Positions 8,088 through 16,620 of a DNA stretch of 32,505 bases are shown one piece after another. Within the stretch, counting starts at the first letter, position 1, and every line of letters begins with the position of its first letter. The notes beneath the pieces are model-generated. The model worked only from the letters and a program-made list of their open reading frames with translations. It did not search any database and was not told the origin of the DNA. The position numbers and the translations under genes are program-made. This DNA comes from Candidatus Bathyarchaeota archaeon. GTDB taxonomy: Archaea; Thermoproteota; Bathyarchaeia; Bathyarchaeales; Bathycorpusculaceae. The DNA is taken from contig JAIMAA010000006.1 in assembly GCA_023512225.1 (NCBI GenBank), forward strand, positions 1 to 32,505, given 5' to 3'.

Positions 8088-8585
8088 ATGCTGATAGGCA
8101 TAATTTCAGACACGCATGACCGTTTGCCGATTGTTGAAAAAGCTGTGGAAAAATTTAACGAGGAAAAAGTAGACCTTGTACTTCATGCAGGAGACTATGT
8201 TGCGCCGTTCGTGATTCCAAAATTCAAAAAGTTAAAGGCAAAAATGATAGGTGTTTTCGGCAACAATGATGGCGACCACGAGCTTTTGAAGAAAAGATTC
8301 AGTGAGAACCCTTCTCTTGAAATTCGTGGAGGCTTTGCCAAAATCATCGTGGATGATGCAAAAATTGCGTTGTTGCATGGAACAGAGGAAGAGTTGTTAA
8401 AGGCTTTAATTGATAGCGAAAGTTTTGATATTGTGGTTCATGGGCATTCTCACATTGCAGGAGTTTACAGAAAGGGCAAAACATTGGTTGTTAATCCAGG
8501 AGAGCTTTGTGGATATTTAACTGGAAACTCGACGATTGCTTTGCTTGACACGGTTAAGCGTGAAGCCAAAATAATCCAGCTGTGA
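8088..8585 (+). CDS. YfcE/MJ0936-type metallophosphoesterase
   Basis: The 165-aa protein carries every calcineurin-like metal motif in order: D8-x-H10 (SDTHD), GD at 35-36, GNND at 58-61, H97 (LLHG) and GHSH at 119-122. Length and layout match the small MJ0936/YfcE phosphodiesterases, which hydrolyse phosphodiesters such as bis-pNPP or 2',3'-cyclic nucleotides with two Mn or Ni ions. The natural substrate is unknown. Start is ATG at 8088 with GGTGAG six bases upstream. It is a soluble cytosolic enzyme, transcribed alone. Confidence 0.92.
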   Translation: MLIGIISDTHDRLPIVEKAVEKFNEEKVDLVLHAGDYVAPFVIPKFKKLKAKMIGVFGNNDGDHELLKKRFSENPSLEIRGGFAKIIVDDAKIALLHGTEEELLKALIDSESFDIVVHGHSHIAGVYRKGKTLVVNPGELCGYLTGNSTIALLDTVKREAKIIQL

Positions 8586-8595
8586 ATTAATGACG

Positions 8596-8607
8596 ACCTT
8601 TTAAGGT
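8596..8607. other. 12-nt perfect palindrome in a convergent spacer
   Basis: ACCTTTTAAGGT lies 10 nt after the phosphodiesterase stop, between two convergent genes; a short T-run follows on the plus strand at about 8634. It may help end transcription from one or both sides. Confidence 0.25.
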
Positions 8608-8678
8608 TTTGCTCGCTGTAAAAGTTATAGCCCCATTTTTATATAGTTTGAATTAGGTTTGGCTGCGCTATAGATTCG

Positions 8679-9596
8679 CTAGAACCAGTCTAGTGATGTC
8701 ATGAAGAATTTATCGCCATATGCTTGTTTTATTGAAGCGTTTGCTGTTAGAGGTTTCGCCATAAGCACAGAGTGGCTTTCTCCGCTGATCATATAGCCAC
8801 GTGATTCATAAACCTTAAGTAAAGCATTGTTTAGCACCATTCTATCGTAGATTACGTCTCTGGCTTGCTGTTCGATTTGGCTAACCAACCTTTCCATGTC
8901 ATCCACGGTCAGCGCGATTAGCTCTCTGATCCAAACTCCTTCTTTATCTTTTCTGAATATGGCGTATCCTTTTTCGCTTATTATGCATTGTTTGGCGGTT
9001 ATTCTTTCCCCTTTCTTGAGCATTTTCAAATATTCTTTGTCGCGAATTGCGAAGCCGGTTTTGTCCCGTGAAAATTCATTGTATACTTTTAAGATTTTGT
9101 CGAAATCAAACTTTGCAATTTCTTTGTTTGTAGAAAGTTCACCCTTCTTATGCGCAACTACCTTGTAGGCGCTTGGATATTGGACAACATCTAAGTAGCC
9201 AAGTTTTTCGTAAAATGCGTGGGCTATGAGAGTTCGGCTAGTCGTCAAAAAAGAAAAGCGAAAACCTTTCTCTGTAAAATACTGGTGCGCTTTATTCATT
9301 AACGCTGTAGAAACTCCTTTCCGCGCATGACTTGGCAAGGTGGCAACTCCATAAATTCCGCCAACTCGTTCTACTGTGCCCTCTAATGTTTGAGTAAATA
9401 GATGCAGAACACCAACGAAACCAATCGGCAAATCATTTTCCACTGCGCAGAAACCGATGGGGCTATCCCTTGACCTTGGGTCACCTTTAACAAAACTTTC
9501 AAACACTCTCGGATTGAATGGCCACCGAAAGGCATTATCCATAAGGGGCAGGAACCCGTCTTTTGATGCTAAGTCTCTGTAGGTTACAATCTTCAC
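8679..9596 (-). CDS. GNAT-family N-acetyltransferase
   Basis: The N-terminal half is a GNAT domain. Strand 4 and motif A (GIYGVATLPSHARKGVSTALMN, about 80-101) provide the pyrophosphate-binding R/K-x-G-x loop for acetyl-CoA, and motif B is AHAFYEKLGY (125-134). The C-terminal ~160 residues look like a second, degenerate GNAT-like half (around IRELIALTVDDMERL), an Eis-like double-domain plan at 305 aa. The acceptor substrate cannot be told. Start is GTG at 9596 behind AAGGAG. It lies 63 nt downstream of moaA on the same strand, so it may share the transcript. Confidence 0.82.
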   Translation of the reverse strand: MKIVTYRDLASKDGFLPLMDNAFRWPFNPRVFESFVKGDPRSRDSPIGFCAVENDLPIGFVGVLHLFTQTLEGTVERVGGIYGVATLPSHARKGVSTALMNKAHQYFTEKGFRFSFLTTSRTLIAHAFYEKLGYLDVVQYPSAYKVVAHKKGELSTNKEIAKFDFDKILKVYNEFSRDKTGFAIRDKEYLKMLKKGERITAKQCIISEKGYAIFRKDKEGVWIRELIALTVDDMERLVSQIEQQARDVIYDRMVLNNALLKVYESRGYMISGESHSVLMAKPLTANASIKQAYGDKFFMTSLDWF

Positions 9597-9659
9597 TATG
9601 TTTTTCTCCTTTTGCTGAGAATTAAAAGCTAACGGCGAATAAAATGTTTAAGTTTAAAA

Positions 9660-10589
9660 TTAACTCTTATTGTACGGTTTTCTTCTATGGTTTGCCAGTT
9701 TAAACAATTCAGCCAATTTTTCATCATTTGCTCCGTTTCTCATAGGCGTTAGAATGTCTACGAGATTGCCATTCCTCATTAAGCAGGGTTTTAGTTTTCC
9801 ATCGCTTGTCACACGTAGGCGCGTACAGTACATGCAGAACTCTGTGTTCTCTATCGGGTGAACGACCTCAACTTTCACGTCTGGAAGGTGATAGATGCGA
9901 CGGCTTTGCATGTACTGTCTTGTTTCAACTTTAACCGCTTTTTGCTTTAACATGTCCTCATACTCATCTAATGGTTTGTGGCTTGCATGATAATAAGCAT
10001 CGCTTATATTTATTGGTTCAAGCTCAATCAGCTGCAAAATTGTCCCAGTTTCTCTGGCAAACTCAATCATTTCATTAACGGTATAGTCGTTTACACCTTT
10101 CAAAATAAGCATGTTAAGCTTGACTGGATAAAAACCAGCTTCAACAGCAGCCTTAACACCCTCTAAAACATCTCCTAACCTGCCACCAGTCAACTTATTA
10201 TAAACTCTTTCGTCCAATGTTGGAAGGCTAATGTTCAAACGCTTCAAACCATTCGCATACAATTCCTCAGCCAAAGAAGTCAGCAAAACTCCGTTAGTGG
10301 TCATAGAAAGGTCTACCAAGCCTGGGATAGCTGCAATGCCTTTAACGATTTCTACGACATCTTTCCTCATGAGAGGTTCTCCTCCTGTCAGCTTTACTCT
10401 AGAAATGCCCAGTCCAACAGCAATTCTAACAATATGAACCATCTCGTCAACAGTCATCTCAGTTTCAGCATTGTCTGAAAGTTTTTCTTCGCCTTCCATG
10501 TGACAGTATTGGCAACGTAAATTACAGCGTCTCGTAATTGCTACACGCAAGTTAAGGAGAGGACGACCAAAGCCATCTTTCAGTACCAT
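9660..10589 (-). CDS. moaA: GTP 3',8-cyclase MoaA
   Basis: MoaA is the radical-SAM enzyme that, with MoaC, turns GTP into cyclic pyranopterin monophosphate, the first step of molybdopterin/tungstopterin synthesis. The SAM cluster motif is C22-x3-C26-x2-C29 and the SAM-binding GGEP is at 69-72. The C-terminal GTP-binding cluster is C252-x2-C255-x13-C269, the canonical MoaA spacing. At 309 aa it has the usual length; the bacterial C-terminal GG tail is absent and the protein ends RRKPYNKS. moaB and moaC lie 0.5 kb upstream on the same strand, separated by a frameshifted gene on the other strand. Confidence 0.96.
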   Translation of the reverse strand: MVLKDGFGRPLLNLRVAITRRCNLRCQYCHMEGEEKLSDNAETEMTVDEMVHIVRIAVGLGISRVKLTGGEPLMRKDVVEIVKGIAAIPGLVDLSMTTNGVLLTSLAEELYANGLKRLNISLPTLDERVYNKLTGGRLGDVLEGVKAAVEAGFYPVKLNMLILKGVNDYTVNEMIEFARETGTILQLIELEPINISDAYYHASHKPLDEYEDMLKQKAVKVETRQYMQSRRIYHLPDVKVEVVHPIENTEFCMYCTRLRVTSDGKLKPCLMRNGNLVDILTPMRNGANDEKLAELFKLANHRRKPYNKS

Positions 10590-10723
10590 CGTTATTCCCG
10601 TGCATGCTTAACGACATGATTGCCTCTCCGCAATATAAAACTTGCTTGAAAATTGGCTACTATTTTAGAACAAATCGGCAAAGTTCAATATTTATCAAAT
10701 AATTAAATTATTGGTAATCATGA

Positions 10724-11085
10724 TTGATAGAAGTTTTCGTACATTCATTTGCACCATACGAGGATGTGGATTTTTACAGAGAAATGTCGCAACATGTTAT
10801 TTGCGCGCCAGAGCTGGTTAGATGGGCAACAGAAGCACAATCTAAATTTAAAGGGCGCTTATTGCCCGAAAAGGACTGCACGGTTTTAGAACAAGTATTG
10901 TAGGTGCTAACGAAACTAACGAAAAAGTACTAGTGTTTGATATTTCACGTATAACTGACAAATTAAAGGCAATTAAAAGAGGAGTAAATAAGACGCCAAA
11001 AGTCGTAATCAATGGAAAAAAATATGAAAGAATAGAGGAAATCCAGAGAGCCTTGCAAACAATTTCTAGCAAACCAAATCTGTGA
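10724..11085 (+). pseudogene. Frameshifted ~120-aa gene, possibly thioredoxin-like
   Basis: Two adjacent plus frames read as one protein. Frame A starts at TTG 10724 (MIEVFVHSFAPYEDVDF...) and runs to a TAG at 10901. Frame B continues at about 10897 (IVGANETNEKVLVFDIS...) and ends at TGA 11085. Restoring one base near 10896 (EQV-I-VGANE) gives a continuous protein of about 120 aa with even composition across the join. The C-terminal TPKVVINGKKY resembles the cis-Pro strand of thioredoxin-like folds, but no CxxC is present. A TATA-like TATTTAT lies at about 10688-10694. This is either a recent pseudogene or an assembly error. It lies between moaA and moaB on the opposite strand. Confidence 0.65.
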
Positions 11086-11095
11086 GAGGCTAATC

Positions 11096-11632
11096 TCAAG
11101 CTCGTTCGCGCGCATGCTTCAATATATGAGGCGCTTCAGGCAAAATAAGCTCTTCAACGCAAAGCTGCACCGCATCAGGCGAACCGGGAATGCAGAAAAA
11201 CGCTTTACCTTTTGCGACTCCGGCAATTGCGCGAGACAAAATTGCAGCTGAACCTATTCTCTTAAAGCTTAGAAGCCTAAAGATTTCGCCAAACCCATGT
11301 AGAATTTTCTCTAAACATGGTGAGACTGTTTCAATTGTAACGTCTGAAGGAGCTATACCTGTGCCGCCACAAAATATGACAGCGTCTACATCTGGAGAAG
11401 TTAAGACTTGCCTTACTCCTTTTTCAATCAAAGCTTTATCGTCTGGAATCAGCTTTCTAAAAACCACAATGTGCCCCGCGCTTTTCAGCATAGACTCAAT
11501 TAGGTCGCCGGAAACATCTTCAAATTTCTCGCCCTTTTTCAGTTTTTGATAGCGTGACGTACTGCAGATGAAAATGCCGAATTTCAGCTTCTTAGACGCT
11601 TCAGCCTTGTGTCTTCTTGCGCTTTCGCTCAC
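11096..11632 (-). CDS. moaB: Molybdenum cofactor biosynthesis protein MoaB/MogA family
   Basis: This 178-aa protein belongs to the MoaB/MogA fold. In archaea these proteins adenylylate molybdopterin before metal insertion. The family signature FCGGTGIAPSDVTIE spans about 87-101, with the conserved Asp at 97, and the early EDVSGDLI (38-45) is also typical. The C-terminal IPGSP (148-152) is the usual nucleotide-site loop. The start is GTG at 11632, placed by GGAG six bases upstream, which puts it 32 nt inside the end of moaC. The overlap implies translational coupling with moaC. Confidence 0.92.
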   Translation of the reverse strand: MSESARRHKAEASKKLKFGIFICSTSRYQKLKKGEKFEDVSGDLIESMLKSAGHIVVFRKLIPDDKALIEKGVRQVLTSPDVDAVIFCGGTGIAPSDVTIETVSPCLEKILHGFGEIFRLLSFKRIGSAAILSRAIAGVAKGKAFFCIPGSPDAVQLCVEELILPEAPHILKHARERA

Positions 11633-12074
11633 TTGAAACTCCTTCTTTAACTTTTTTCACCACACAAATGTTTTCAATAAACGTGTGTGGATACTGTCCT
11701 CTCGCGTCCTTCTCGTATTGTTTAACCATGTCCCAGATGGCCAGAAGGCTGATAGCAACGGCGACTAGAGCTTCCATTTCAACACCGGTCTGAGCCTTCG
11801 TCTTAACAGTGGAAGTAACCTGCACAGTAGTCTCATCCAAAATTTTTGTTTCAATTTCTACGTTTGTTAAAGGTAGCGGATGGCAAAGCGGAATCAAAGC
11901 GCTCGTGTTTTTGGCAGCCAAAATTCCAGCTATTTTCGCCGTGTAGAGCGGGTCTCCTTTTGCAATCTTTCCTTTCTTAATCAAGCGTACAGTTTCTGCT
12001 TTTAGTTTAATAGTTCCAGTTGCGGTGGCTTCGCGAAAGATTTCGGGTTTACTAGTTACATCAACCATTGACAT
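11601..12074 (-). CDS. moaC: Cyclic pyranopterin monophosphate synthase MoaC
   Basis: MoaC converts the MoaA product 3',8-cH2GTP into cyclic pyranopterin monophosphate. It shows the N-terminal MVDVTSKP, the IPLCHPLPL motif (61-69), TGVEMEAL (96-103) and the catalytic pair D115/K118 in WDMVK, all at expected spacing for a 157-aa protein. The C-terminus is extended and basic (ERKRKKTQG). Start is ATG at 12074 with GGAG nine bases upstream. It overlaps moaB by 32 nt and follows the coiled-coil protein gene by only 13 nt, so it may be the fourth gene of an orc1-led operon. Confidence 0.95.
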   Translation of the reverse strand: MSMVDVTSKPEIFREATATGTIKLKAETVRLIKKGKIAKGDPLYTAKIAGILAAKNTSALIPLCHPLPLTNVEIETKILDETTVQVTSTVKTKAQTGVEMEALVAVAISLLAIWDMVKQYEKDARGQYPHTFIENICVVKKVKEGVSSERKRKKTQG

Positions 12075-12087
12075 TTGTCTTTTCTCC

Positions 12088-12780
12088 TTATGCGTGTTCA
12101 GTTTTAAAGTTGGAAAGAGAAAGCTGTTTCTTTTCTGTCTTGTTTTCAGTTATATTAGGCTGTAAAGAATGTTTGCTTGAAAGGATTTTTAGGCTTTCTT
12201 CTTGGAGTTCCCGCATAATCTGTTTCATTTCATCAACCTTCTTCTCCAAAGCGATTAATGCTGCTCTAAAATCGTCAAGACGCCCTAACACATATTTGAT
12301 GAGAGGCTGAACATCCTCTTTTGCTTGTATGCTTATCACCGAACCTTTCGTTTCAGAAGCTTTCTTGAAAGTTATTATCGTGTCTATAAGCGGAGAAGGA
12401 TTATCCCTAACTTCGCGCATGAGAAAGAGGAAATCCGACCCGTCACTCAAAGCCTTCCTCAATTGTTCAAAAGCCAAACGCGCGTTTGCAAGTGGGTCTT
12501 GAGTGTTTTGAAGGAGAATTTCTTTGAAGGTTGTTAAAGTTTGAGTTAGATTCTTGCACTTTGACTTGACTGTTGGCGCCTTCTCCGGTTTCAGAACGAG
12601 CATGATTTCTTCACTGTTTGTTGCCAAATCTTTCATGCGGTCAATGTCATGTTCAGTTTTCGTAAGCAGTTCAGAGGAAGGAAGTTTCTCGGATACGACA
12701 CCGCTAGCTATTTCACTAGCAACTTTCTGCAATACCTCTTCAAATTCTCTTATTTTTTCTTCAAATTCCTCTCTAAACAA
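12088..12780 (-). CDS. Coiled-coil protein, unknown function
   Basis: A 230-aa protein, almost entirely helical. Coiled-coil-like heptads are at about 1-35 (FREEFEEKIREFEEVLQ) and 165-200 (LGRLDDFRAALIALEKKVDEM), and the Asn/Lys-rich tail is probably disordered. No catalytic motif or membrane segment is visible, and I do not recognise the family. Start is TTG at 12780, set by GGTGA six bases upstream; the gap to the ArsR gene is 12 nt. Its place directly after the ArsR-type regulator gene and before moaC suggests co-transcription. It could be a partner of either neighbour, but sequence alone does not say which. Confidence 0.65.
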   Translation of the reverse strand: MFREEFEEKIREFEEVLQKVASEIASGVVSEKLPSSELLTKTEHDIDRMKDLATNSEEIMLVLKPEKAPTVKSKCKNLTQTLTTFKEILLQNTQDPLANARLAFEQLRKALSDGSDFLFLMREVRDNPSPLIDTIITFKKASETKGSVISIQAKEDVQPLIKYVLGRLDDFRAALIALEKKVDEMKQIMRELQEESLKILSSKHSLQPNITENKTEKKQLSLSNFKTEHA

Positions 12781-12792
12781 GCTTTTTCACCA

Positions 12793-13062
12793 TTATTCAT
12801 TTGCATGCTCCCAAACTTCAATAAGATTCTGCACCGCCTTAGCCTTGGGCGAATTCTCGTTAAACCTATACAAGCATATTCTTCCAAACACCTTATGCTT
12901 AATAACACCTTCGTCTTCCAAAACCTTCAGATGCCTACTTGTCATGTTATAGTTGACGCCAAGTCTACGTGCAATCTCAGAAACGTTAAGTTCACCTACT
13001 TGCGCCAGAATCTTCAGAATCTTCATCCTAAGCCTGGAAGAAAAAACATCCTCTACACCCAT
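12793..13062 (-). CDS. ArsR-family winged-helix regulator
   Basis: This 89-aa protein is a minimal ArsR-like winged helix: SSRLRMKILKIL (helix 1), LNVSEIARRLGVNYNMTSRHLKVL (helices 2-3, the recognition helix around NYNMTSRHL) and a wing at KHKVFGRICLYRF. Few Cys or His residues are present, so it does not look like a metal sensor. The frame is open upstream to 13098 inside orc1, but the ATG at 13062, 7 nt after the orc1 stop, gives a protein that begins normally for the family. Tight packing after orc1 points to co-transcription and possible autoregulation of this operon. Confidence 0.82.
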   Translation of the reverse strand: MGVEDVFSSRLRMKILKILAQVGELNVSEIARRLGVNYNMTSRHLKVLEDEGVIKHKVFGRICLYRFNENSPKAKAVQNLIEVWEHANE

Positions 13063-13069
13063 GAGGCGT

Positions 13070-14254
13070 TCACGCTCTCTCTTTTTCAATGATAGCACTT
13101 AATTCTTTCTCTAAATCCTCCGCGGAAATTTTAGGCAAACAAATAAGCGTGGACCTTCCGCGAGAACCAACTTTAGAAACTTCCGTTTTTACCACACCTA
13201 AAGATGAAAGGTTTTGCAGGTGCTTCCACAACTGCGTGTGACTATGCGTTTTCTCATTAAATTCTTCACAAATGACTGCATAAAATTGTTCGGCTTCAGA
13301 AAGTGAAATGTAAGCTTTACGGCTCTCCTTAAAACATCTAGCAATCCCAAGCAAAAGGAGTTTTTCATGAAAACCTAGATTGGTTAATTCGCTTTTTCGC
13401 ATAGCCGGAACTACGCTTGAGACTGCCTTACGAACACAGTCAGGCGTGACAGAGTCCAATCCGTCCGCGTCCGCATATTTTCCAGCTCTCCAGAGCAAAT
13501 CAATGCCGAAACGCGCGTTTCCGCCTTCAGAAGAGGCAAGTTCAGCTATTAAGCTCACGGTGTCTTCTAGCACGGCTAACGGTTTGAATGCAAGGGAAAT
13601 GCGGTCGTTAAGGATGTCTGCAAGTTGCTGTTTGGAGTATCTTTCAAGTCTGATTATGTTAGACTGTAAAGTGCTACGTGTACTTGTATCCAACTGCTCA
13701 ATTGCTTTCAAGTTTCGCAAAATGCAAACAAGCGAAAGCCTTTGAGGCTTATTCTGTCTAGTTTCCTGCAACCGCGTGAGCTTATACACCGCATCGGAAC
13801 CTTCTCTTTCAATAAGGCTTTCAAACTCGTCTAAAGTCAGAATAACATGTGCTTTTTCTTCATCCAAAATTTGCAGAAGAATACTTAGAAGCTCTTCTGC
13901 TGAGTAGCCGCGTTTTGGAAAGCTTGGGTGAAAAGTGGAAACCACATGATGTAATATTAGGAACAAGCTTCCGCGGTATTCACGACAGTTAACATGCACA
14001 TAATGGAGATTTATTCCACGCTTGCCTGCTTCACGAGAAATGTCAGTCCCGAAGCGTTGAGAAAGAACAGTTTTGCCGGAGCCCACATCGCCAGTTATTA
14101 TAACCCTTTGAGCCATTTTCTCAGGAAACTGCAGCAAAAAACTGAAAAACTTCATGAGTAACTGCAGTTCCGTGTCTCTGTGAGGAAGCCTATGGGGTAC
14201 GTAGTTTAAGTCAAGCTTTGTTTCGTCCGTAAATACGCTTCGGTAATGCGACAC
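13070..14254 (-). CDS. cdc6: Orc1/Cdc6 replication initiator
   Basis: Archaeal Orc1/Cdc6 is an AAA+ ATPase that binds origins and loads the MCM helicase. Counting from the GTG at 14281, the motifs are RLPHRDTEL (31-39), Walker A GDVGSGKT (64-71), Walker B ILTLDEFE (147-154), a sensor-2 helix GNARFGIDLL, and a C-terminal winged helix (about 310-400) with the GSRGRSTL wing. I prefer the GTG at 14254 (394 aa), because GAGG lies seven bases upstream and family members start just before SVFxDExKLD. It heads a tight minus-strand series (ArsR, coiled-coil, moaC, moaB). No origin recognition box repeats are visible in the short upstream spacer, so this may not be an origin-linked copy. Confidence 0.9.
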   Translation of the reverse strand: MSHYRSVFTDETKLDLNYVPHRLPHRDTELQLLMKFFSFLLQFPEKMAQRVIITGDVGSGKTVLSQRFGTDISREAGKRGINLHYVHVNCREYRGSLFLILHHVVSTFHPSFPKRGYSAEELLSILLQILDEEKAHVILTLDEFESLIEREGSDAVYKLTRLQETRQNKPQRLSLVCILRNLKAIEQLDTSTRSTLQSNIIRLERYSKQQLADILNDRISLAFKPLAVLEDTVSLIAELASSEGGNARFGIDLLWRAGKYADADGLDSVTPDCVRKAVSSVVPAMRKSELTNLGFHEKLLLLGIARCFKESRKAYISLSEAEQFYAVICEEFNEKTHSHTQLWKHLQNLSSLGVVKTEVSKVGSRGRSTLICLPKISAEDLEKELSAIIEKERA

Positions 14255-14327
14255 CAAACTGACCTCAAATAAAATATGCACGTTTACATGTATTCTTTTC
14301 TCCTATTGTGGCAAACGCTAACCAAAA

Positions 14328-14342
14328 TTTGTGTATCACAAA
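14328..14342. promoter_or_regulatory. Palindrome between orc1/cdc6 and the arginine decarboxylase gene
   Basis: TTTGTG-TAT-CACAAA is a perfect 6+6 inverted repeat in the 129-nt divergent spacer. It lies just upstream of the TATA-like CTAATAAG (14352-14359) of the arginine decarboxylase gene. It could be an operator for either gene. It is too short and isolated to be a replication origin element. Confidence 0.35.
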
Positions 14343-14383
14343 AACAAAAAACTAATAAGTGTATCCGCTAAATGTATTGCAAA

Positions 14384-14947
14384 ATGATTCCAAAATATTT
14401 CTTCCTAACAAAAGGCGTTGGAAAACACAAAGAGCAACTTCAATCTTTCGAATTGGCACTGAGAAACGCGGGAATACAGCACTGCAACATAGTGAATGTT
14501 TCAAGCATAATACCGCCGGGCTGCAAGTTAATCTCAAGAGAACGCGGTTTAAAAATGATAAAGCCAGGCGAAATAACTTTCGTTGTTCTGGCTAGAAACC
14601 AAACTAATGAGCCTCACAGGCTGATAGCTTCATCAATAGGTGTTGCAATTCCCTCGGGCAAACACAATTACGGCTACCTTTCTGAACATCATTCCTATGG
14701 ACAGCCAGACGACAAAGCAGGAGATTACGCGGAAGATTTAGCGGCGACAATGCTTGCTACAACCATGGGAATTCAGTTTGACCCAGAAACTGCTTGGGAC
14801 GAAAGGAAACAGCTTTTCAAAACCACCGGAATGATAATCAAAACAACGAATATAACGCAATCTGCAACTGGAGACAAGGGCGGCTTATGGACCACAACAA
14901 TCGCTGCTGCTGTTTTCGTGCCTAAAAAAACCGCTTTTAACCCTTAG
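14384..14947 (+). CDS. pdaD: Pyruvoyl-dependent arginine decarboxylase
   Basis: PdaD converts arginine to agmatine, the entry to archaeal polyamine synthesis and to agmatidine made for tRNA-Ile. The proenzyme self-cleaves between two serines; here S40-S41 in NVSSIIPPG fits, with the Pro-Pro typical of the family. The conserved [11 protein letters not shown] (about 71-81) and the C-terminal [13 protein letters not shown] are also present. The family starts M-x-P-K-x-FF, so I start at ATG 14384 (187 aa) and not at 14372. A TATA-like element about 25-30 nt upstream makes this a leaderless start. The gene is followed by a T-run at 14980. Confidence 0.93.
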   Translation: MIPKYFFLTKGVGKHKEQLQSFELALRNAGIQHCNIVNVSSIIPPGCKLISRERGLKMIKPGEITFVVLARNQTNEPHRLIASSIGVAIPSGKHNYGYLSEHHSYGQPDDKAGDYAEDLAATMLATTMGIQFDPETAWDERKQLFKTTGMIIKTTNITQSATGDKGGLWTTTIAAAVFVPKKTAFNP

Positions 14948-14979
14948 GTGCGAGATATCTGCGGCACATCCACAACTCA

Positions 14980-14986
14980 TTTTTTT
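14980..14986 (+). terminator. T-run after the arginine decarboxylase gene
   Basis: Seven consecutive T lie 33 nt after the stop codon, a typical archaeal termination signal, before the separate start region of the triosephosphate isomerase gene. Confidence 0.5.
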
Positions 14987-15017
14987 ATTCCAAAATAATA
15001 TTAACAGTTAAAGTTAA

Positions 15018-15725
<708 letters not shown>

Positions 15726-15738
15726 GCGTGCAGAAAAT

Positions 15739-16620
15739 TTGAAGGTTGAAGCGGAATGTGCAGCTTGCATACTTAGTAGAGGAGCAGCAGAAGCTATAGA
15801 AGCCACTACAAACCCCGCATTACGTTTTAGAGCAATGAATGAAATTATACGATTGCTCCATAAAGAGTTTAGACCAACTGCTGTTCCAGCAGATTTGGGA
15901 ACGAAAAGAGACCGCATAATAAAAAGAGTGACCGGCAACAGCGACCCTTACATGAGAAGTAAAAGGATAAGCAACGAAAAAGCGCTAAAACTTCTGCTAT
16001 ATGCAAGAAAAATGGTTGAAGAAGGCTACACACAGCAAGACCGATTTAAAAGGGCATGTCTCTGTGCGATTGTTGGCAACATAATGGAGTTTGACATCCC
16101 CGGACACAAGTTCACCTATAGTATTTTGAGAAAGAACTTTCGTGAAGCAGCCAAAGATTTAGCAATAGATGACACTATCCAAATTTACGAGATAACCAAA
16201 GGAGCGCACAGAGTCCTTTTCTTGACTGATAATGCTGGAGAAATCGTCTTTGACACTTTGCTTGTTGAACAACTTAAAAACATGGGCTTAACCGTGATTG
16301 TAGCCGTGAAAGGTGGACCGGTAATTAATGACGCAACTTTGGTAGATGCGGAAGTTTCTGGAATGAACAAAATCGCTGATAAAATAATAACCACGGGTAC
16401 GGATGCTGTTGGGTTGGCGGTTAAGGAAGTTTCTACAGAGTTTCTTGAAGTTTACAATAGCGTTGATGTGGTTTTTGCGAAGGGCATGGGTTACGCTGAA
16501 ACATTGACAGAGTATAAGCTGAAAAAACCGCATGCCTTACTTTTTAGGTCAAAATGTAATCCAGTCGCAAACTTTTTTGGTGTATCAAGAGAGAAGAATA
16601 TTGCAAAGTTGATGCCATAA
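15739..16620 (+). CDS. DUF89/ARMT1-like metal-dependent damage-control phosphatase
   Basis: The protein belongs to the DUF89 family (PF01937), whose members dephosphorylate harmful or excess sugar phosphates and related metabolites with Mn, Co or Ni. Visible features are an N-terminal CAAC pair (C7, C10), the metal-site DNAGE (164-168), KGGPVINDAT (191-200), KGMGYAE and RSKCNPVA near the end. The open frame reaches back to 15703 inside tpiA, but a TTG at 15739 gives a start (MKVEAEC) that matches archaeal members such as AF1104, for 293 aa. The stop codon abuts the ATG of the debranching enzyme. Its place after TPI suggests clean-up of a triose or sugar phosphate by-product; the substrate is inferred. 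Confidence 0.85.
   Translation: MKVEAECAACILSRGAAEAIEATTNPALRFRAMNEIIRLLHKEFRPTAVPADLGTKRDRIIKRVTGNSDPYMRSKRISNEKALKLLLYARKMVEEGYTQQDRFKRACLCAIVGNIMEFDIPGHKFTYSILRKNFREAAKDLAIDDTIQIYEITKGAHRVLFLTDNAGEIVFDTLLVEQLKNMGLTVIVAVKGGPVINDATLVDAEVSGMNKIADKIITTGTDAVGLAVKEVSTEFLEVYNSVDVVFAKGMGYAETLTEYKLKKPHALLFRSKCNPVANFFGVSREKNIAKLMP

Noticed and set aside
14255-14383. Replication origin next to orc1/cdc6
   Set aside because: The spacer is about 130 nt with one 15-nt palindrome and no ORB-like repeats or extended AT-rich unwinding element.
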